From: Streptomyces sp. NRRL S-340 | Lineage (GTDB): Bacteria > Actinomycetota > Actinomycetes > Streptomycetales > Streptomycetaceae | Length of the DNA stretch: 64,000 nucleotides | Assembly: GCF_000720185.1 (NCBI RefSeq) | Contig: NZ_JOIY01000037.1 | Coordinates: 68,249-132,248, forward strand | Reading direction: 5' to 3' | Shown: one piece after another, positions 35,577-44,131 of the stretch | How the letters are laid out: every line of letters begins with the position of its first letter | Numbering within the stretch: the stretch's first letter is position 1 | Made by a program: the position numbers and the translations under genes | Notes under the pieces: generated by a model | Databases searched by the model: none | Told to the model about the DNA's origin: nothing | What the model saw: the letters and a program-made list of their open reading frames with translations, nothing else

Positions 35577-36770
35577 ATGAGCCCCCGCGCCGGCACCGCC
35601 GGCCCCGCTTCCCCCGGCTCCCCGCCCCCCACCCGCACCCTCGCCTTCGTCGAGAGCCCGGTCCAGCTCCTGAACGTCCTGGAGTGGGCGCACGCGCACG
35701 GCCTCTCGGCCCCGGCCCGGCGCCCGGCCACGGAGGACGGCCACAGGCCGCCGGACGCGTCCGCCGGGCCCGCCCGCGACCTGCTCACCCTCGTCGTGCT
35801 GGCCCCCACCGACCCGATGACCCGGGGCCAGCTGCGGCGCATGGCGGAGCTGGCCCGGGACGAGGGGCACGAGGTGCGGTGGGAGGAGGCGCGGGGCGGG
35901 GCGTCGGCGCCGTTCCAGACCGTCGGCGGGCTGGCGGGGGAGCTGCGGCGGGCGGAGCGGGTGGTGATGGGGGACCCGTTCTCCCGCTACGTGCAGCTGC
36001 TGCTGACGATCACGAAGGCGCGTGACCTCGTGGTCGTGGACGACGGCACGGCGACCATGGAGTTCACCGCCCAGCTCAGCCGCGGCGAGCGGCTGGTGCG
36101 CTGGCACCGCAAGGGCGGCCGGCCCGGCCCCCGGGACCTGCTGTTCGCCCCGGTGTCCGCCGCCGCCCGCCGCCGCCTCGCCCCCGGCGCCGGCCGGGGC
36201 GGGCGGCGGGTGGAGGTCTTCTCCTCCATGCCGATCGACGCCGTCCCGGACGGGGTGAGCGTCACCGCGAACCGGTTCGTGTGGACCCGGGCCCGTTTCG
36301 GGCCGCCCCGGGTCACCGCCGGCGCGGACCTCGTGGGCACCTCGCTGGTCGAGACCGGCGTGGTGGACGGCGACCGCTACCTCGCCGCCGTCCGCGCGCT
36401 GGCCGGGGCGCACGGCGCCACCCGCTACTTCGCGCACCGCCGCGAGAGCGCGGAGAAACTGCACCGCCTGGCGGTGGAGACCGGACTGGAGGTGGTCCGT
36501 CCCGAGCTGCCCCTGGAACTCATAGCCCGCCGCGGCCCCATCGGCCGTACGGTCCTCAGCTTTCCCTCCACGGTCGTGCACACGCTGCCGCTCGCCCTGG
36601 CCGGCACCGACGTCCGCGTGGCCGTCTGCGACATCGACCCGAGCTGGCTGACGGCGACGGCCTCGCCGCGCGCCGAGGGCTTCCTGTCCGGGGTGACCGG
36701 CACGGCCCGCGACGTGCACCGCGTCACGGGCGCGGCCCTGCCCGACCGGACGGCACCCCGGGCCCCGTAG
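35577..36770 (+). CDS. Putative glycan-cluster protein, polysialyltransferase-related
   Basis: This is a 397-residue protein. The first 25 residues are Pro/Gly-rich, then TLAFVESPVQLLNVLEWAHAHG opens a GT-B-like half. It resembles the N-terminal halves of sialyl- and polysialyltransferase-like proteins. Other visible features are DLVVVDDGTATMEF near 155 and TRYFAHRRESAEKL near 285. Near 320, RTVLSFPSTVVHTLPLAL contains a Ser-x-x-Ser/Thr loop fitting CMP binding. Position right after the ulosonate synthase supports a role in the same glycan. The exact function is unknown. Confidence 0.65.
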   Translation: MSPRAGTAGPASPGSPPPTRTLAFVESPVQLLNVLEWAHAHGLSAPARRPATEDGHRPPDASAGPARDLLTLVVLAPTDPMTRGQLRRMAELARDEGHEVRWEEARGGASAPFQTVGGLAGELRRAERVVMGDPFSRYVQLLLTITKARDLVVVDDGTATMEFTAQLSRGERLVRWHRKGGRPGPRDLLFAPVSAAARRRLAPGAGRGGRRVEVFSSMPIDAVPDGVSVTANRFVWTRARFGPPRVTAGADLVGTSLVETGVVDGDRYLAAVRALAGAHGATRYFAHRRESAEKLHRLAVETGLEVVRPELPLELIARRGPIGRTVLSFPSTVVHTLPLALAGTDVRVAVCDIDPSWLTATASPRAEGFLSGVTGTARDVHRVTGAALPDRTAPRAP

Positions 36771-36850
36771 CGGTCGGCGTCCGGGGACCGCCGGGCCGCC
36801 GGAACGTCCAGCAGGCGAACATTTCGGGCGTGATCCGGACGGTACGTGGT

Positions 36851-36958
36851 ATGTCTGGAGGAAAGAACAAAAGACGTACCCTCGGCCGGTCAAGACGGGC
36901 GAGTGTACCCATCCCCGCCGACACCTATGCGCCGACGGTCGGTCATTCTTTCCCCTGA
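36851..36958 (+). CDS. Possible 35-residue basic peptide
   Basis: A short frame MSGGKNKRRTLGRSRR... ends PTVGHSFP before a TGA. It lies in the 261-base gap between the glycan cluster and the peptidase gene, in a locally less GC-rich stretch. Codon choice is plausible but the ribosome binding site is weak. It may be a real small protein or merely leader sequence. Confidence 0.3.
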   Translation: MSGGKNKRRTLGRSRRASVPIPADTYAPTVGHSFP

Positions 36959-37031
36959 CGGGCTGAACTTTTGTTGATCGAGGGGTAGTTGACCGGTCCG
37001 GCGTCATACCCTTCAGAGGGTGAACCAGCTG

Positions 37032-38294
37032 ATGTCCCCAGAGTCCGAGGCCGACCATCCCGCGGAGACCGCCCTTCCCGGCACCCTGCCGGAGGCACTG
37101 TTCGCCGAGCTCGTCGCGTTCCGCCGCGACCTGCACATGCACCCCGAGCTAGGCAACCAGGAGTTCCGCACCACCGCCGCGATCAAGGCGCGGCTCGAGA
37201 AGGCGGGACTCAGGCCCCGCGTGCTGCCCTCCGGGACCGGGCTCGTCTGCGACATCGGCAGGGAGCCCGGCGACGACACGGGCATCGGGGAGGACGCCGG
37301 GGACGGCGACGGCGCCCGCGACATGCTCGCGCTGCGCGCCGACATCGACGCGCTGCCGATCCCGGACACCAAGAGCGAGTCCCCCTACCGCTCGACGGTG
37401 CCCGACCGCGCCCACGCCTGCGGCCACGACGTGCACACCACCGTCGTGCTCGGCGCCGGACTGGTCCTCGCCGCACTGCACCGCGAGGGTCTGCTGCCCC
37501 GGCCCGTGCGGCTGGTCTTCCAGCCCGCCGAGGAGGTGCTGCCCGGCGGTGCCGCCGAGGCGATCAAGGCCGGCGTGCTCAGCGGCGTGAGCCGGATCAT
37601 CGCCGTGCACTGCGACCCCCGCGTGGACGCCGGGATGATCGGCCTGCGCCAGGGCGCCATCACCTCCGCCTGCGACCGGCTGGAGGTCTCCCTCGACGGC
37701 CCCGGCGGACACAGCGCCCGGCCGCACCTGACGACCGACCTGGTCACCGCCGCCGCCCGCGTCGTCACGGACGTGCCCGCGCTCGTCGGCCGCCGGATCG
37801 ACACCCGCGCCGGGCTCGCCGTGACCTGGGGGCGGATCGAGTCGGGCCACGCCCCCAACGTCATCCCGCAGCACGCCGAGCTGGCCGGCACCGTGCGCTG
37901 CCTGGACATCAACGCCTGGCGGCACGCCCCCGACATCGTGGTCGCCGCGATCGACGAGGTGGCCAACCTGCACAAGGCCAAGTCGGAGATCAACTACGTG
38001 CGCGGGGTGCCGCCGGTCGTCAACGAACCGGTGGTGACCGAACTGCTGCGCGAGGCCATGACGGCGCGGCGCGGCCCGGCCTCCGTGGAGGGCACCGAGC
38101 AGAGCCTGGGCGGCGAGGACTTCTCCTGGTACCTGGAACACGTCCCCGGCGCCATGGCCCGCCTCGGCGTCCGCACCCCCGGTGAACGCACGCTGCGCGA
38201 CCTGCACCAGGGCGACTTCGACGCCGACGAGTCCGCTATCAGGGTGGGCGTGGAACTGTTCACGGCGGCGGCACTGCTGCACCCGGCACACTGA
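37032..38294 (+). CDS. M20-family amidohydrolase/peptidase
   Basis: This is a di-metal amidohydrolase of the hippurate hydrolase/N-acyl-amino-acid group, about 420 residues. Metal ligands are seen in DLHMHPELGNQE, HACGHDVHTT and FQPAEEVLPGGA, with GGHSARPH and the late GGEDFSWYLE completing the site. A 15-residue acidic Gly/Asp insertion (GDDTGIGEDAGDGDG) interrupts the N-terminal domain. ATG 37032 is used; GTG 37020 (four residues more) is the alternative, and AGAGGG at 37015-37020 fits the ATG. There is no signal peptide. It is a single gene between the glycan and nucleoside regions. Confidence 0.88.
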   Translation: MSPESEADHPAETALPGTLPEALFAELVAFRRDLHMHPELGNQEFRTTAAIKARLEKAGLRPRVLPSGTGLVCDIGREPGDDTGIGEDAGDGDGARDMLALRADIDALPIPDTKSESPYRSTVPDRAHACGHDVHTTVVLGAGLVLAALHREGLLPRPVRLVFQPAEEVLPGGAAEAIKAGVLSGVSRIIAVHCDPRVDAGMIGLRQGAITSACDRLEVSLDGPGGHSARPHLTTDLVTAAARVVTDVPALVGRRIDTRAGLAVTWGRIESGHAPNVIPQHAELAGTVRCLDINAWRHAPDIVVAAIDEVANLHKAKSEINYVRGVPPVVNEPVVTELLREAMTARRGPASVEGTEQSLGGEDFSWYLEHVPGAMARLGVRTPGERTLRDLHQGDFDADESAIRVGVELFTAAALLHPAH

Positions 38295-38552
38295 ACGGCC
38301 GCGCCCGCCGCACGGGACGGGTGCGCCGGCGCGCTGAGCGGGCGTGTCCGGCTCAGCGGGCGGGCGGCGCGCGGCGCGGGTGGGCCGACGCACCGAGCAG
38401 CCGCAGCCGGACCACTGAGCGTGCGCGCGCCCCGGTCCGCTGCCCCGCACCGGACGGCGCGGGCGCGCCGCCCGACGACGCACGCGCGTACGGAGCGACG
38501 CCGGCGCACCGGCCGCCGCCCCGGACCCGGCCGCACGGGCGATGCCGCGCCG

Positions 38553-38609
38553 CGCGCCTCGGCCGGTGCCGCCTCGCGGCACGCGCCTCGGCCGGTGCCG
38601 CCTCGCGGC
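38553..38609. repeat. Tandem 28-base repeat in a gene-free stretch
   Basis: The 633-base gap 38295-38927 carries no convincing gene. Its first 450 bases are extremely GC-rich. They contain a 28-base direct repeat at 38553-38580 and 38582-38609 (CGCGCCTCGGCCGGTGCCGC core, period 29). The last 170 bases are less GC-rich and hold the promoter, operator and leader of the lipoprotein gene. Confidence 0.7.
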
Positions 38610-38812
38610 CCGGGGCCGTGGGGCCGGTGCCTCCCGGCGCCCCCGCCGCTGCGGCGACGGCGGTTTCCGGCCACGGTGGTACCGCCCGGCGACGGCCGGC
38701 GGCCGCTCCCCGGGCGGGCCCGGAACCGGTGCGCCACATGCGCGGGACCCGGCGTTCAGACGCCGTTTGCCTCGAATCGATAACGGCTTTGGAAGAGGTC
38801 TTTTTCTGACAT

Positions 38813-38824
38813 CTACGCGCGTTA
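38813..38824. promoter_or_regulatory. Candidate nucleoside-regulon operator, site A
   Basis: CTACGCGCGTTA, preceded by T, lies 103 bases before the lipoprotein start. It matches the palindrome CTACGCGCGTAG except for the last two bases. TACGAT at 38823-38828 directly after it is a plausible -10 element, with AT-rich TTTTTC upstream, so the site would sit in the promoter spacer. Confidence 0.65.
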
Positions 38825-38828
38825 CGAT

Positions 38829-38902
38829 GCCGAGGCCGACGCCGCCAGGGCGTCTCGGCTCGAGCACCGCAACGGTGCTCACATCAAGCGCCGACACGGC
38901 GC
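38829..38902 (+). ncRNA. Three tandem hairpins in the lipoprotein mRNA leader
   Basis: Between the putative promoter and the start codon lie three successive stem-loops. One is GCCGA/TCGGC with an inner GACGCC/GGCGTC (38829-38859). The next is GAGCACCG/CGGTGCTC with loop CAA (38862-38880). The last is GCGCCG/CGGCGC with loop ACA (38888-38902). A GAAGGAG ribosome binding site follows. They may stabilise the abundant binding-protein mRNA or act in regulation; no known riboswitch class is recognised. Confidence 0.5.
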
Positions 38903-38927
38903 TCAGGTCAGGTGAAGGAGCCTTCCC

Positions 38928-39986
38928 GTGCGCCGGGTTGCCAAGCTTTCCGCTGCGTGTATCGCCTCCGCAGCACTCGCACTGACTGCCACCGCCTGTG
39001 GCAGCACCTCCTCCGACAGCTCCAGCTCGTCCTCGTCCTCGGGCGACGGCGGCAAGGGCGTCAAGATCGGTCTCGCCTACGACGTCGGCGGCCGTGGTGA
39101 CCGGTCCTTCAACGACTCCGCCGCGCGCGGTGCCGACAAGGCCGAGAAGGAGTTCGGCGGTTCCGTCAAGGAGCTGACCGCCAAGACCTCCGACACCGAG
39201 GCCGACCGCGAGCAGCGTCTGTCGGACCTGGCGGACGCGGGCTACAACCCGATCGTCGCCGTCGGTTACGCCTACGCGCCGTCCATGACCAAGGTCGCCG
39301 CGAAGTACCCGAAGACCACCTTCGGCATCGTCGACTCGGTCGTGAACGGCAAGAACGTCGACAGCATCACCTTCACCGAGGAGCAGGGTTCCTACCTCGC
39401 CGGTGTCGCGGCGGCGCTGAAGACGAAGAAGGACCACGTCGGCTTCATCGGCGGCGTCGACGTCCCGCTGATCAAGAAGTTCGAGGCGGGCTTCGTCCAG
39501 GGCGTCAAGGAGACCAACCCGAAGATCAAGGTCGACACCCAGTACCTGTCCCACGGCTCGGACACCTCCGGCTTCGCCAGCCCCGACAAGGGCAAGGAGG
39601 CCGCGCAGGGCATGCTCGACAAGGGCGCCGACGTCATCTACACGGCGGCCGGCTCCTCCGGCAACGGCGCGATCGAGGCCGTCAGCGGCGCCAAGGGCGC
39701 CTGGGCCATCGGCGTGGACTCCGACCAGTTCAACATCCCGGGTCTGGCCAAGTACAAGAACTCGATCCTGACCTCGGTCGTCAAGAACGTCGACGTCGGC
39801 GTCTACGACCTCATCAAGTCCGTGCGCGACGCCAAGCCGCTGACGGGCAACAACGTCTACTCCCTCGCCAAGGAAGGTGTCTCGCTGTCCACCAGCGGCG
39901 GCTTCCTGACCGACATCCAGCCCAAGCTGGACGCCGCGAAGAAGAAGATCGTCGACGGTCAGACCAAGGTCAAGGCCACCCCGTGA
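38928..39986 (+). CDS. BmpA/PnrA-type nucleoside-binding lipoprotein
   Basis: This is a substrate-binding lipoprotein of 352 residues from the BMP family, which in characterised members binds purine and pyrimidine nucleosides. The signal peptide ends ALTATAC with lipid-modified Cys24, followed by a Ser-rich spacer. The binding domain starts VKIGLAYDVGGRGDRSFND, the family hallmark. Later segments are GSYLAGVAAALKTKKDHVGFIGG and a final AKEGVSLSTSGGF. The start is GTG 38928 with GAAGGAG. It is a separate unit with its own terminator, upstream of the matching ABC ATPase and permeases. Nucleoside specificity is supported by neighbouring cdd and deoA. Confidence 0.9.
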   Translation: MRRVAKLSAACIASAALALTATACGSTSSDSSSSSSSSGDGGKGVKIGLAYDVGGRGDRSFNDSAARGADKAEKEFGGSVKELTAKTSDTEADREQRLSDLADAGYNPIVAVGYAYAPSMTKVAAKYPKTTFGIVDSVVNGKNVDSITFTEEQGSYLAGVAAALKTKKDHVGFIGGVDVPLIKKFEAGFVQGVKETNPKIKVDTQYLSHGSDTSGFASPDKGKEAAQGMLDKGADVIYTAAGSSGNGAIEAVSGAKGAWAIGVDSDQFNIPGLAKYKNSILTSVVKNVDVGVYDLIKSVRDAKPLTGNNVYSLAKEGVSLSTSGGFLTDIQPKLDAAKKKIVDGQTKVKATP

Positions 39987-40016
39987 CCTGACGGTCCCGG
40001 TCGGTCGTCGGATCTC

Positions 40017-40058
40017 GGCTCGGCGGGGGGTGCCCGCTTCGGCACCCTCCGCCGAGCC
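40017..40058 (+). terminator. Terminator after the lipoprotein gene
   Basis: An 18-base stem with one G-U pair, GGCTCGGCGGGGGGTGCC (40017-40034) against 40041-40058, loop CGCTTC. It separates the highly expressed binding protein from the downstream transporter operon. Confidence 0.8.
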
Positions 40059-40075
40059 ATAACAATGTGTCAACT

Positions 40076-40087
40076 CTACGCGTGTAG
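40076..40087. promoter_or_regulatory. Candidate nucleoside-regulon operator, site B
   Basis: CTACGCGTGTAG, preceded by T, lies 75 bases before the start of the ABC ATPase gene and just after the upstream terminator. It keeps both CTAC/GTAG arms of the shared palindrome and differs from it by one central base. Confidence 0.7.
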
Positions 40088-40161
40088 CACCGAGTTGCCG
40101 CGCTAGCGTCGCCGACGCCTGCCCTCCCCTACGCAGCCCCTTCCCCCGAGGAGAGTGCGCC

Positions 40162-41721
40162 ATCAACGCGTCCAGCCCTCCCGCTGCCGTCGAACTGCGC
40201 GGCATCACCAAGCGTTTCCCCGGCGTCGTCGCCAACCGCGACATCGACATCACGGTCCGCGCGGGCACCGTCCACGCACTGTGCGGTGAGAACGGCGCCG
40301 GCAAGTCCACCCTGATGAAGATCCTCTACGGCATGCAGCAGCCGGACGAGGGCACCATCACGGTCAACGGTGAACAGGTCGTCCTCAGCAATCCGGGTGA
40401 CGCCATCGCCCGGGGCATCGGCATGGTCCACCAGCACTTCATGCTCGCCGACAACCTCACCGTCCTGGAGAACGTCGTCCTGGGCGCGGAGAAGCTGCAC
40501 GGCATCGGCGGCCGGGCCCGTGCCCGGATCAAGGAGATCTCCGACGCGTACGGCCTGGGCGTCCGCCCGGACGTGCTGGTGGAGGAGCTGGGCGTCGCCG
40601 ACCGCCAGCGCGTGGAGATCCTCAAGGTCCTCTACCGCGGCGCCAAGACCCTCATCCTGGACGAGCCGACCGCTGTGCTCGTGCCGCAGGAGGTCGACGC
40701 GCTCTTCGACAACCTGCGCGAGCTGAAGGCCGAGGGCCTCACCGTCATCTTCATCTCCCACAAGCTGGGCGAGGTGCTCTCCGTCGCCGACGACATCACC
40801 GTCATCCGGCGCGGCACCACCGTGGGCACGGTCGAGCCGAGGGACACCACCCCCCGCCAGCTCGCCGAGCTGATGGTGGGCAGCGAACTGCCCACCCCGG
40901 CGACCGAGGAATCCACCGTCACGGACGTCCCCCTGCTCACCGTGGACGGCCTGCGCCTGACGCAGACCGACCTGGACGGCGTCGAGCGGGTCATCCTGGA
41001 CGACGTCTCCCTCACCATCCGCAAGGGCGAGGTCCTGGGCATCGCCGGCGTCGAGGGCAACGGCCAGTCCGAGCTGGTCGAGGCGATCATGGGCATCCGC
41101 AGGCCCGACACCGGCACCGTCACGCTCGACGGCACCGACATCTCCCACACCTCGACCCGCGGCCGCCGCCAGGCCGGCATCGGCTACGTCCCCGAGGACC
41201 GCCACCGCCACGGCCTGCTCCTGGAAGCGCCGCTGTGGGAGAACCGCATCCTCGGCCACGTCGCCGAACGGCCCAACTCGCGCGGCGCGCTCCTCGACAT
41301 CAAGGCCGCCCGCGCCGACACGGAGCGCATCGTGCGGGCCTACGACGTCCGCACCCCCGGCATCGAGGTCACCGCGGCCTCGCTGTCCGGCGGCAACCAG
41401 CAGAAGCTGATCGTCGGCCGCGAGATGAGCCACGACCCCAAGCTGCTCATCGCCGCCCACCCCACCCGCGGTGTGGACGTCGGCGCGCAGGCGGCCATCT
41501 GGGACCACATCCGCGAGGCCCGCCGCGAGGGCCTGGCCGTGCTGCTGATCTCCGCGGACCTGGACGAGCTGATCGGGCTCTCCGACACCCTGCGGGTGAT
41601 GTACCGCGGACGCCTGGTCGCCGACGCCGACCCCGCCACGGTCACCCCCGAGGCGCTGGGCTCCGCCATGACGGGTGCCGCCGCCGGCCACCTGGAGCAG
41701 ACAGAGGACGACGTGCGATGA
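40162..41721 (+). CDS. Nucleoside ABC transporter ATPase with two ABC domains; apparent AUC start
   Basis: This cytoplasmic ATPase couples to BMP-type nucleoside import. Domain 1 has Walker A GENGAGKST and Walker B LILDEPTAVL. Domain 2 has the signature LSGGNQQKL and LLIAAHPTRGVD in place of a canonical Walker B. The fold and the Walker A demand a start well upstream of the first in-frame ATG (40315). The frame reads ATC AAC GCG TCC at 40162, exactly eight bases after GAGGAG, and no ATG, GTG or TTG occurs in frame at a usable distance. I therefore place the start at AUC 40162 (519 residues); a base error is the alternative. It overlaps the next gene by ATGA. Confidence 0.9.
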   Translation: MNASSPPAAVELRGITKRFPGVVANRDIDITVRAGTVHALCGENGAGKSTLMKILYGMQQPDEGTITVNGEQVVLSNPGDAIARGIGMVHQHFMLADNLTVLENVVLGAEKLHGIGGRARARIKEISDAYGLGVRPDVLVEELGVADRQRVEILKVLYRGAKTLILDEPTAVLVPQEVDALFDNLRELKAEGLTVIFISHKLGEVLSVADDITVIRRGTTVGTVEPRDTTPRQLAELMVGSELPTPATEESTVTDVPLLTVDGLRLTQTDLDGVERVILDDVSLTIRKGEVLGIAGVEGNGQSELVEAIMGIRRPDTGTVTLDGTDISHTSTRGRRQAGIGYVPEDRHRHGLLLEAPLWENRILGHVAERPNSRGALLDIKAARADTERIVRAYDVRTPGIEVTAASLSGGNQQKLIVGREMSHDPKLLIAAHPTRGVDVGAQAAIWDHIREARREGLAVLLISADLDELIGLSDTLRVMYRGRLVADADPATVTPEALGSAMTGAAAGHLEQTEDDVR

Positions 41722-42848
41722 ACAAGCTGACCTCACGCATCGACAAGGAGCGGCTGCTCCTCGGGATCGCGGCACCGCTGCTGGCGGTCGTCGCCGCGCT
41801 CGTCGTCACCACGCTGGTGATCCTCGCGACCGGCAAGAACCCCGCCGACGCGTTCAGCGACATGATCACCTACGGTTCGGCCAGCGACAGCCAGGTCTAC
41901 ATCCTGAACAAGGCGACGACCTACTACCTGGCAGGCGTCGCGGTGGCCGTCGGCTTCCGGATGAACCTGTTCAACATCGGTGTGGACGGCCAGTACCGGC
42001 TCGCCGCGTTCGTGGCCGCCGTCCTCGGCGGCGCGCTGAGCGCGCCCGGCTGGATCGCCGTCCCGCTGATCATCCTCTGCGCGATGGCGACCGGCGCCCT
42101 GTGGGCGGCCGTCGCCGGCATCCTGAAGGTGACCCGGGGCGTCAGCGAGGTCATCGCGACCATCATGCTGAACTCGATCGCCACCGCGGTCATCGCCTAC
42201 CTGCTCCAGCCCGGCAAGCTCGGCGAACTCCAGCAGGGCGGCACCCTCGTCTCCACCAAGCCGCTGCCGAAGTCCTCGTACTTCTTCGGCTTCGACACCG
42301 GCGCGGCCGGCGAACTGTGGGGCTTCATCGTCATCGCCGCGCTCGTCGGCGTCGCCTACTGGTTCGTGCTCGGCCGCACCCGGTTCGGCTTCGACCTGCG
42401 CACCGTCGGCCAGTCCGAGAGCGCGGCCGCCGCGAGCGGCGTGTCGGTGAAGAAGATGGTCGCGACCAGCATGGTCATCTCGGGTGCCGTGGCCGGTCTG
42501 ATCGGCATGCCGACCCTGCTCAACGACAGCCACCAGTTCAGCAACGACTTCCCGGCGGGCATCGGCTTCACCGGCATCGCCATCGCGCTGCTCGGCCGCA
42601 ACCACCCGGTCGGCATCGCGCTCGGCGCCCTGCTGTGGGGCTTCCTGGAGCGCACCACGAACCACCTGGAGTTCCAGGGCTACGACAAGGAGATCCTCGG
42701 CGTGATCCAGGGCGTCATCGTCCTGTGCGTCGTGATCGCCTACGAGGTCGTCCGCCGCTACGGCCTCAAGCGCCAGCAGCAGCGGGTCGGCGCCGAACTC
42801 GCCGCCCAGGCCATCGCTCCGAAGACGAAGCAGGAGGTGGCGGGATGA
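41718..42848 (+). CDS. Nucleoside ABC transporter permease (first)
   Basis: This is an integral membrane permease of the branched-chain/ribose type used by BMP-family transporters, 376 residues with about eight to ten helices. It starts with LLLGIAAPLLAVVAALVVTTLVILA (residues 13-37) and the family segment GFRMNLFNIGVDGQY. The EVIATIMLNSIA block and DFPAGIGFTGIAIALLGRNHPVG are conserved in this class. Its ATG overlaps the ATPase stop (ATGA, 41718-41721) and its stop overlaps the next start in the same way, so the four proteins are co-translated. Confidence 0.92.
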   Translation: MNKLTSRIDKERLLLGIAAPLLAVVAALVVTTLVILATGKNPADAFSDMITYGSASDSQVYILNKATTYYLAGVAVAVGFRMNLFNIGVDGQYRLAAFVAAVLGGALSAPGWIAVPLIILCAMATGALWAAVAGILKVTRGVSEVIATIMLNSIATAVIAYLLQPGKLGELQQGGTLVSTKPLPKSSYFFGFDTGAAGELWGFIVIAALVGVAYWFVLGRTRFGFDLRTVGQSESAAAASGVSVKKMVATSMVISGAVAGLIGMPTLLNDSHQFSNDFPAGIGFTGIAIALLGRNHPVGIALGALLWGFLERTTNHLEFQGYDKEILGVIQGVIVLCVVIAYEVVRRYGLKRQQQRVGAELAAQAIAPKTKQEVAG

Positions 42849-44131
42849 CTGCCACGATGACTGACGCGCCGCCGCCCGTGGCGCCCAAGGCGGACAACGG
42901 CTCCCGGCGGTCGGGCCGCTCCTTCGGCCAGATCCTCATGCTCGTCGCGGGCGCCCTGCTGCTCGTGGCCGCCGTCCGGGTGATCACCGGCGCCGACCAG
43001 CTCGACTCCGCGGGACAGGTCGGCGCCGCACTCGGCCTCGCCGTCCCGATCGGCCTCGCCGGCCTGGCGGGCCTGTGGTCCGAGCGGTCCGGCGTGGTCA
43101 ACATCGGCCTCGAGGGCATGATGATCCTCGGCACCTTCGGCGCGGGCTGGGTCGGCTGGCAGTCCAGCCCGTGGCTCGGCCTGCTGTGCGGCATCGGCTT
43201 CGGTGTCCTCGGCGGTCTCGTGCACGCGGTGGCGACCGTCACCTTCGGCGTCGACCACATCGTCTCCGGTGTCGCCATCAACCTGCTGGCGCTCGGCGCC
43301 ACCCAGTACCTCGCCAAGCTGTTCTTCGCCGACGGCAAGGCCGCCGACGCGGGCGGCAACCCCAAGCAGTCCCCGCCCGCGGACGCCCTGCCGCACGTCA
43401 CCGTGCCCGGCCTCTCCGACGGCCTCGCGTCGCTGGAGAAGCACCACTGGTTCCTGGTCTCCGACCTCGCGGGCATCATCGGCGGCCTGGTCACCAACCT
43501 GTCCGTGGTGACGATCCTGGCCGTGCTGCTGTTCGCCGGCAGCTGGTGGGTGCTGTGGCGCACCCCGTTCGGTCTGCGGCTGCGCTCCTGCGGCGAGAAC
43601 CCGGTCGCCGCCGAGTCCCTCGGCGTCAACGTCTACACCTACAAGTACGCGGCCGTGGCCGTCTCCGGCGGCCTGGCGGGCCTCGGCGGCGCCTTCCTGG
43701 CCCTGGTCACCTCCCACACCTACCTGGAGGGCCAGACCGGCGGGCGCGGCTACATCGGCCTCGCGGCGATGATCTTCGGCAACTGGCGTCCCGGCGGCCT
43801 CGCGATGGGCGCGGGCCTGTTCGGCTTCTCCGACGCGCTGCAACTGCGCAACGGCGGCGAGACCGTGCACGCGCTGCTGCTCCTGCTGGTCGTGCTGCTC
43901 GCCGCGCTGGCCGGCTGGAAGCTGTACCGCAAGGCGCTGGTGCAGGGTGTGGTCAGTGCCGTCATGGCCGTACTCGTCCTGCTGTGGTACCTGTTCACGG
44001 ACGAGGTGCCGAGCGACTTCGTCGGCGCCACCCCGTACGTCGTCACCCTGCTGGTGCTGTCGCTGTCGGCGCAGCGGCTGCGGATGCCCAAGGCGGACGG
44101 ACTGCGCTACCGGAAGGGACAGGGCAAGTGA
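42845..44131 (+). CDS. Nucleoside ABC transporter permease (second)
   Basis: This is the partner permease, 428 residues with about ten helices. The family motif SERSGVVNIGLEGMMILGTFGAGW is near residue 78, followed by VDHIVSGVAINLLALG. RTPFGLRLRSCGENPVAAESLGVNV and GRGYIGLAAMIFGNWRPGGL come later. It has a 25-residue Pro-rich cytoplasmic N terminus and an extra pair of C-terminal helices (ALVQGVVSAVMAVLVLLWYLF). Start and stop overlap the neighbouring genes by four bases each (ATGA and GTGA). Confidence 0.92.
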   Translation: MTATMTDAPPPVAPKADNGSRRSGRSFGQILMLVAGALLLVAAVRVITGADQLDSAGQVGAALGLAVPIGLAGLAGLWSERSGVVNIGLEGMMILGTFGAGWVGWQSSPWLGLLCGIGFGVLGGLVHAVATVTFGVDHIVSGVAINLLALGATQYLAKLFFADGKAADAGGNPKQSPPADALPHVTVPGLSDGLASLEKHHWFLVSDLAGIIGGLVTNLSVVTILAVLLFAGSWWVLWRTPFGLRLRSCGENPVAAESLGVNVYTYKYAAVAVSGGLAGLGGAFLALVTSHTYLEGQTGGRGYIGLAAMIFGNWRPGGLAMGAGLFGFSDALQLRNGGETVHALLLLLVVLLAALAGWKLYRKALVQGVVSAVMAVLVLLWYLFTDEVPSDFVGATPYVVTLLVLSLSAQRLRMPKADGLRYRKGQGK

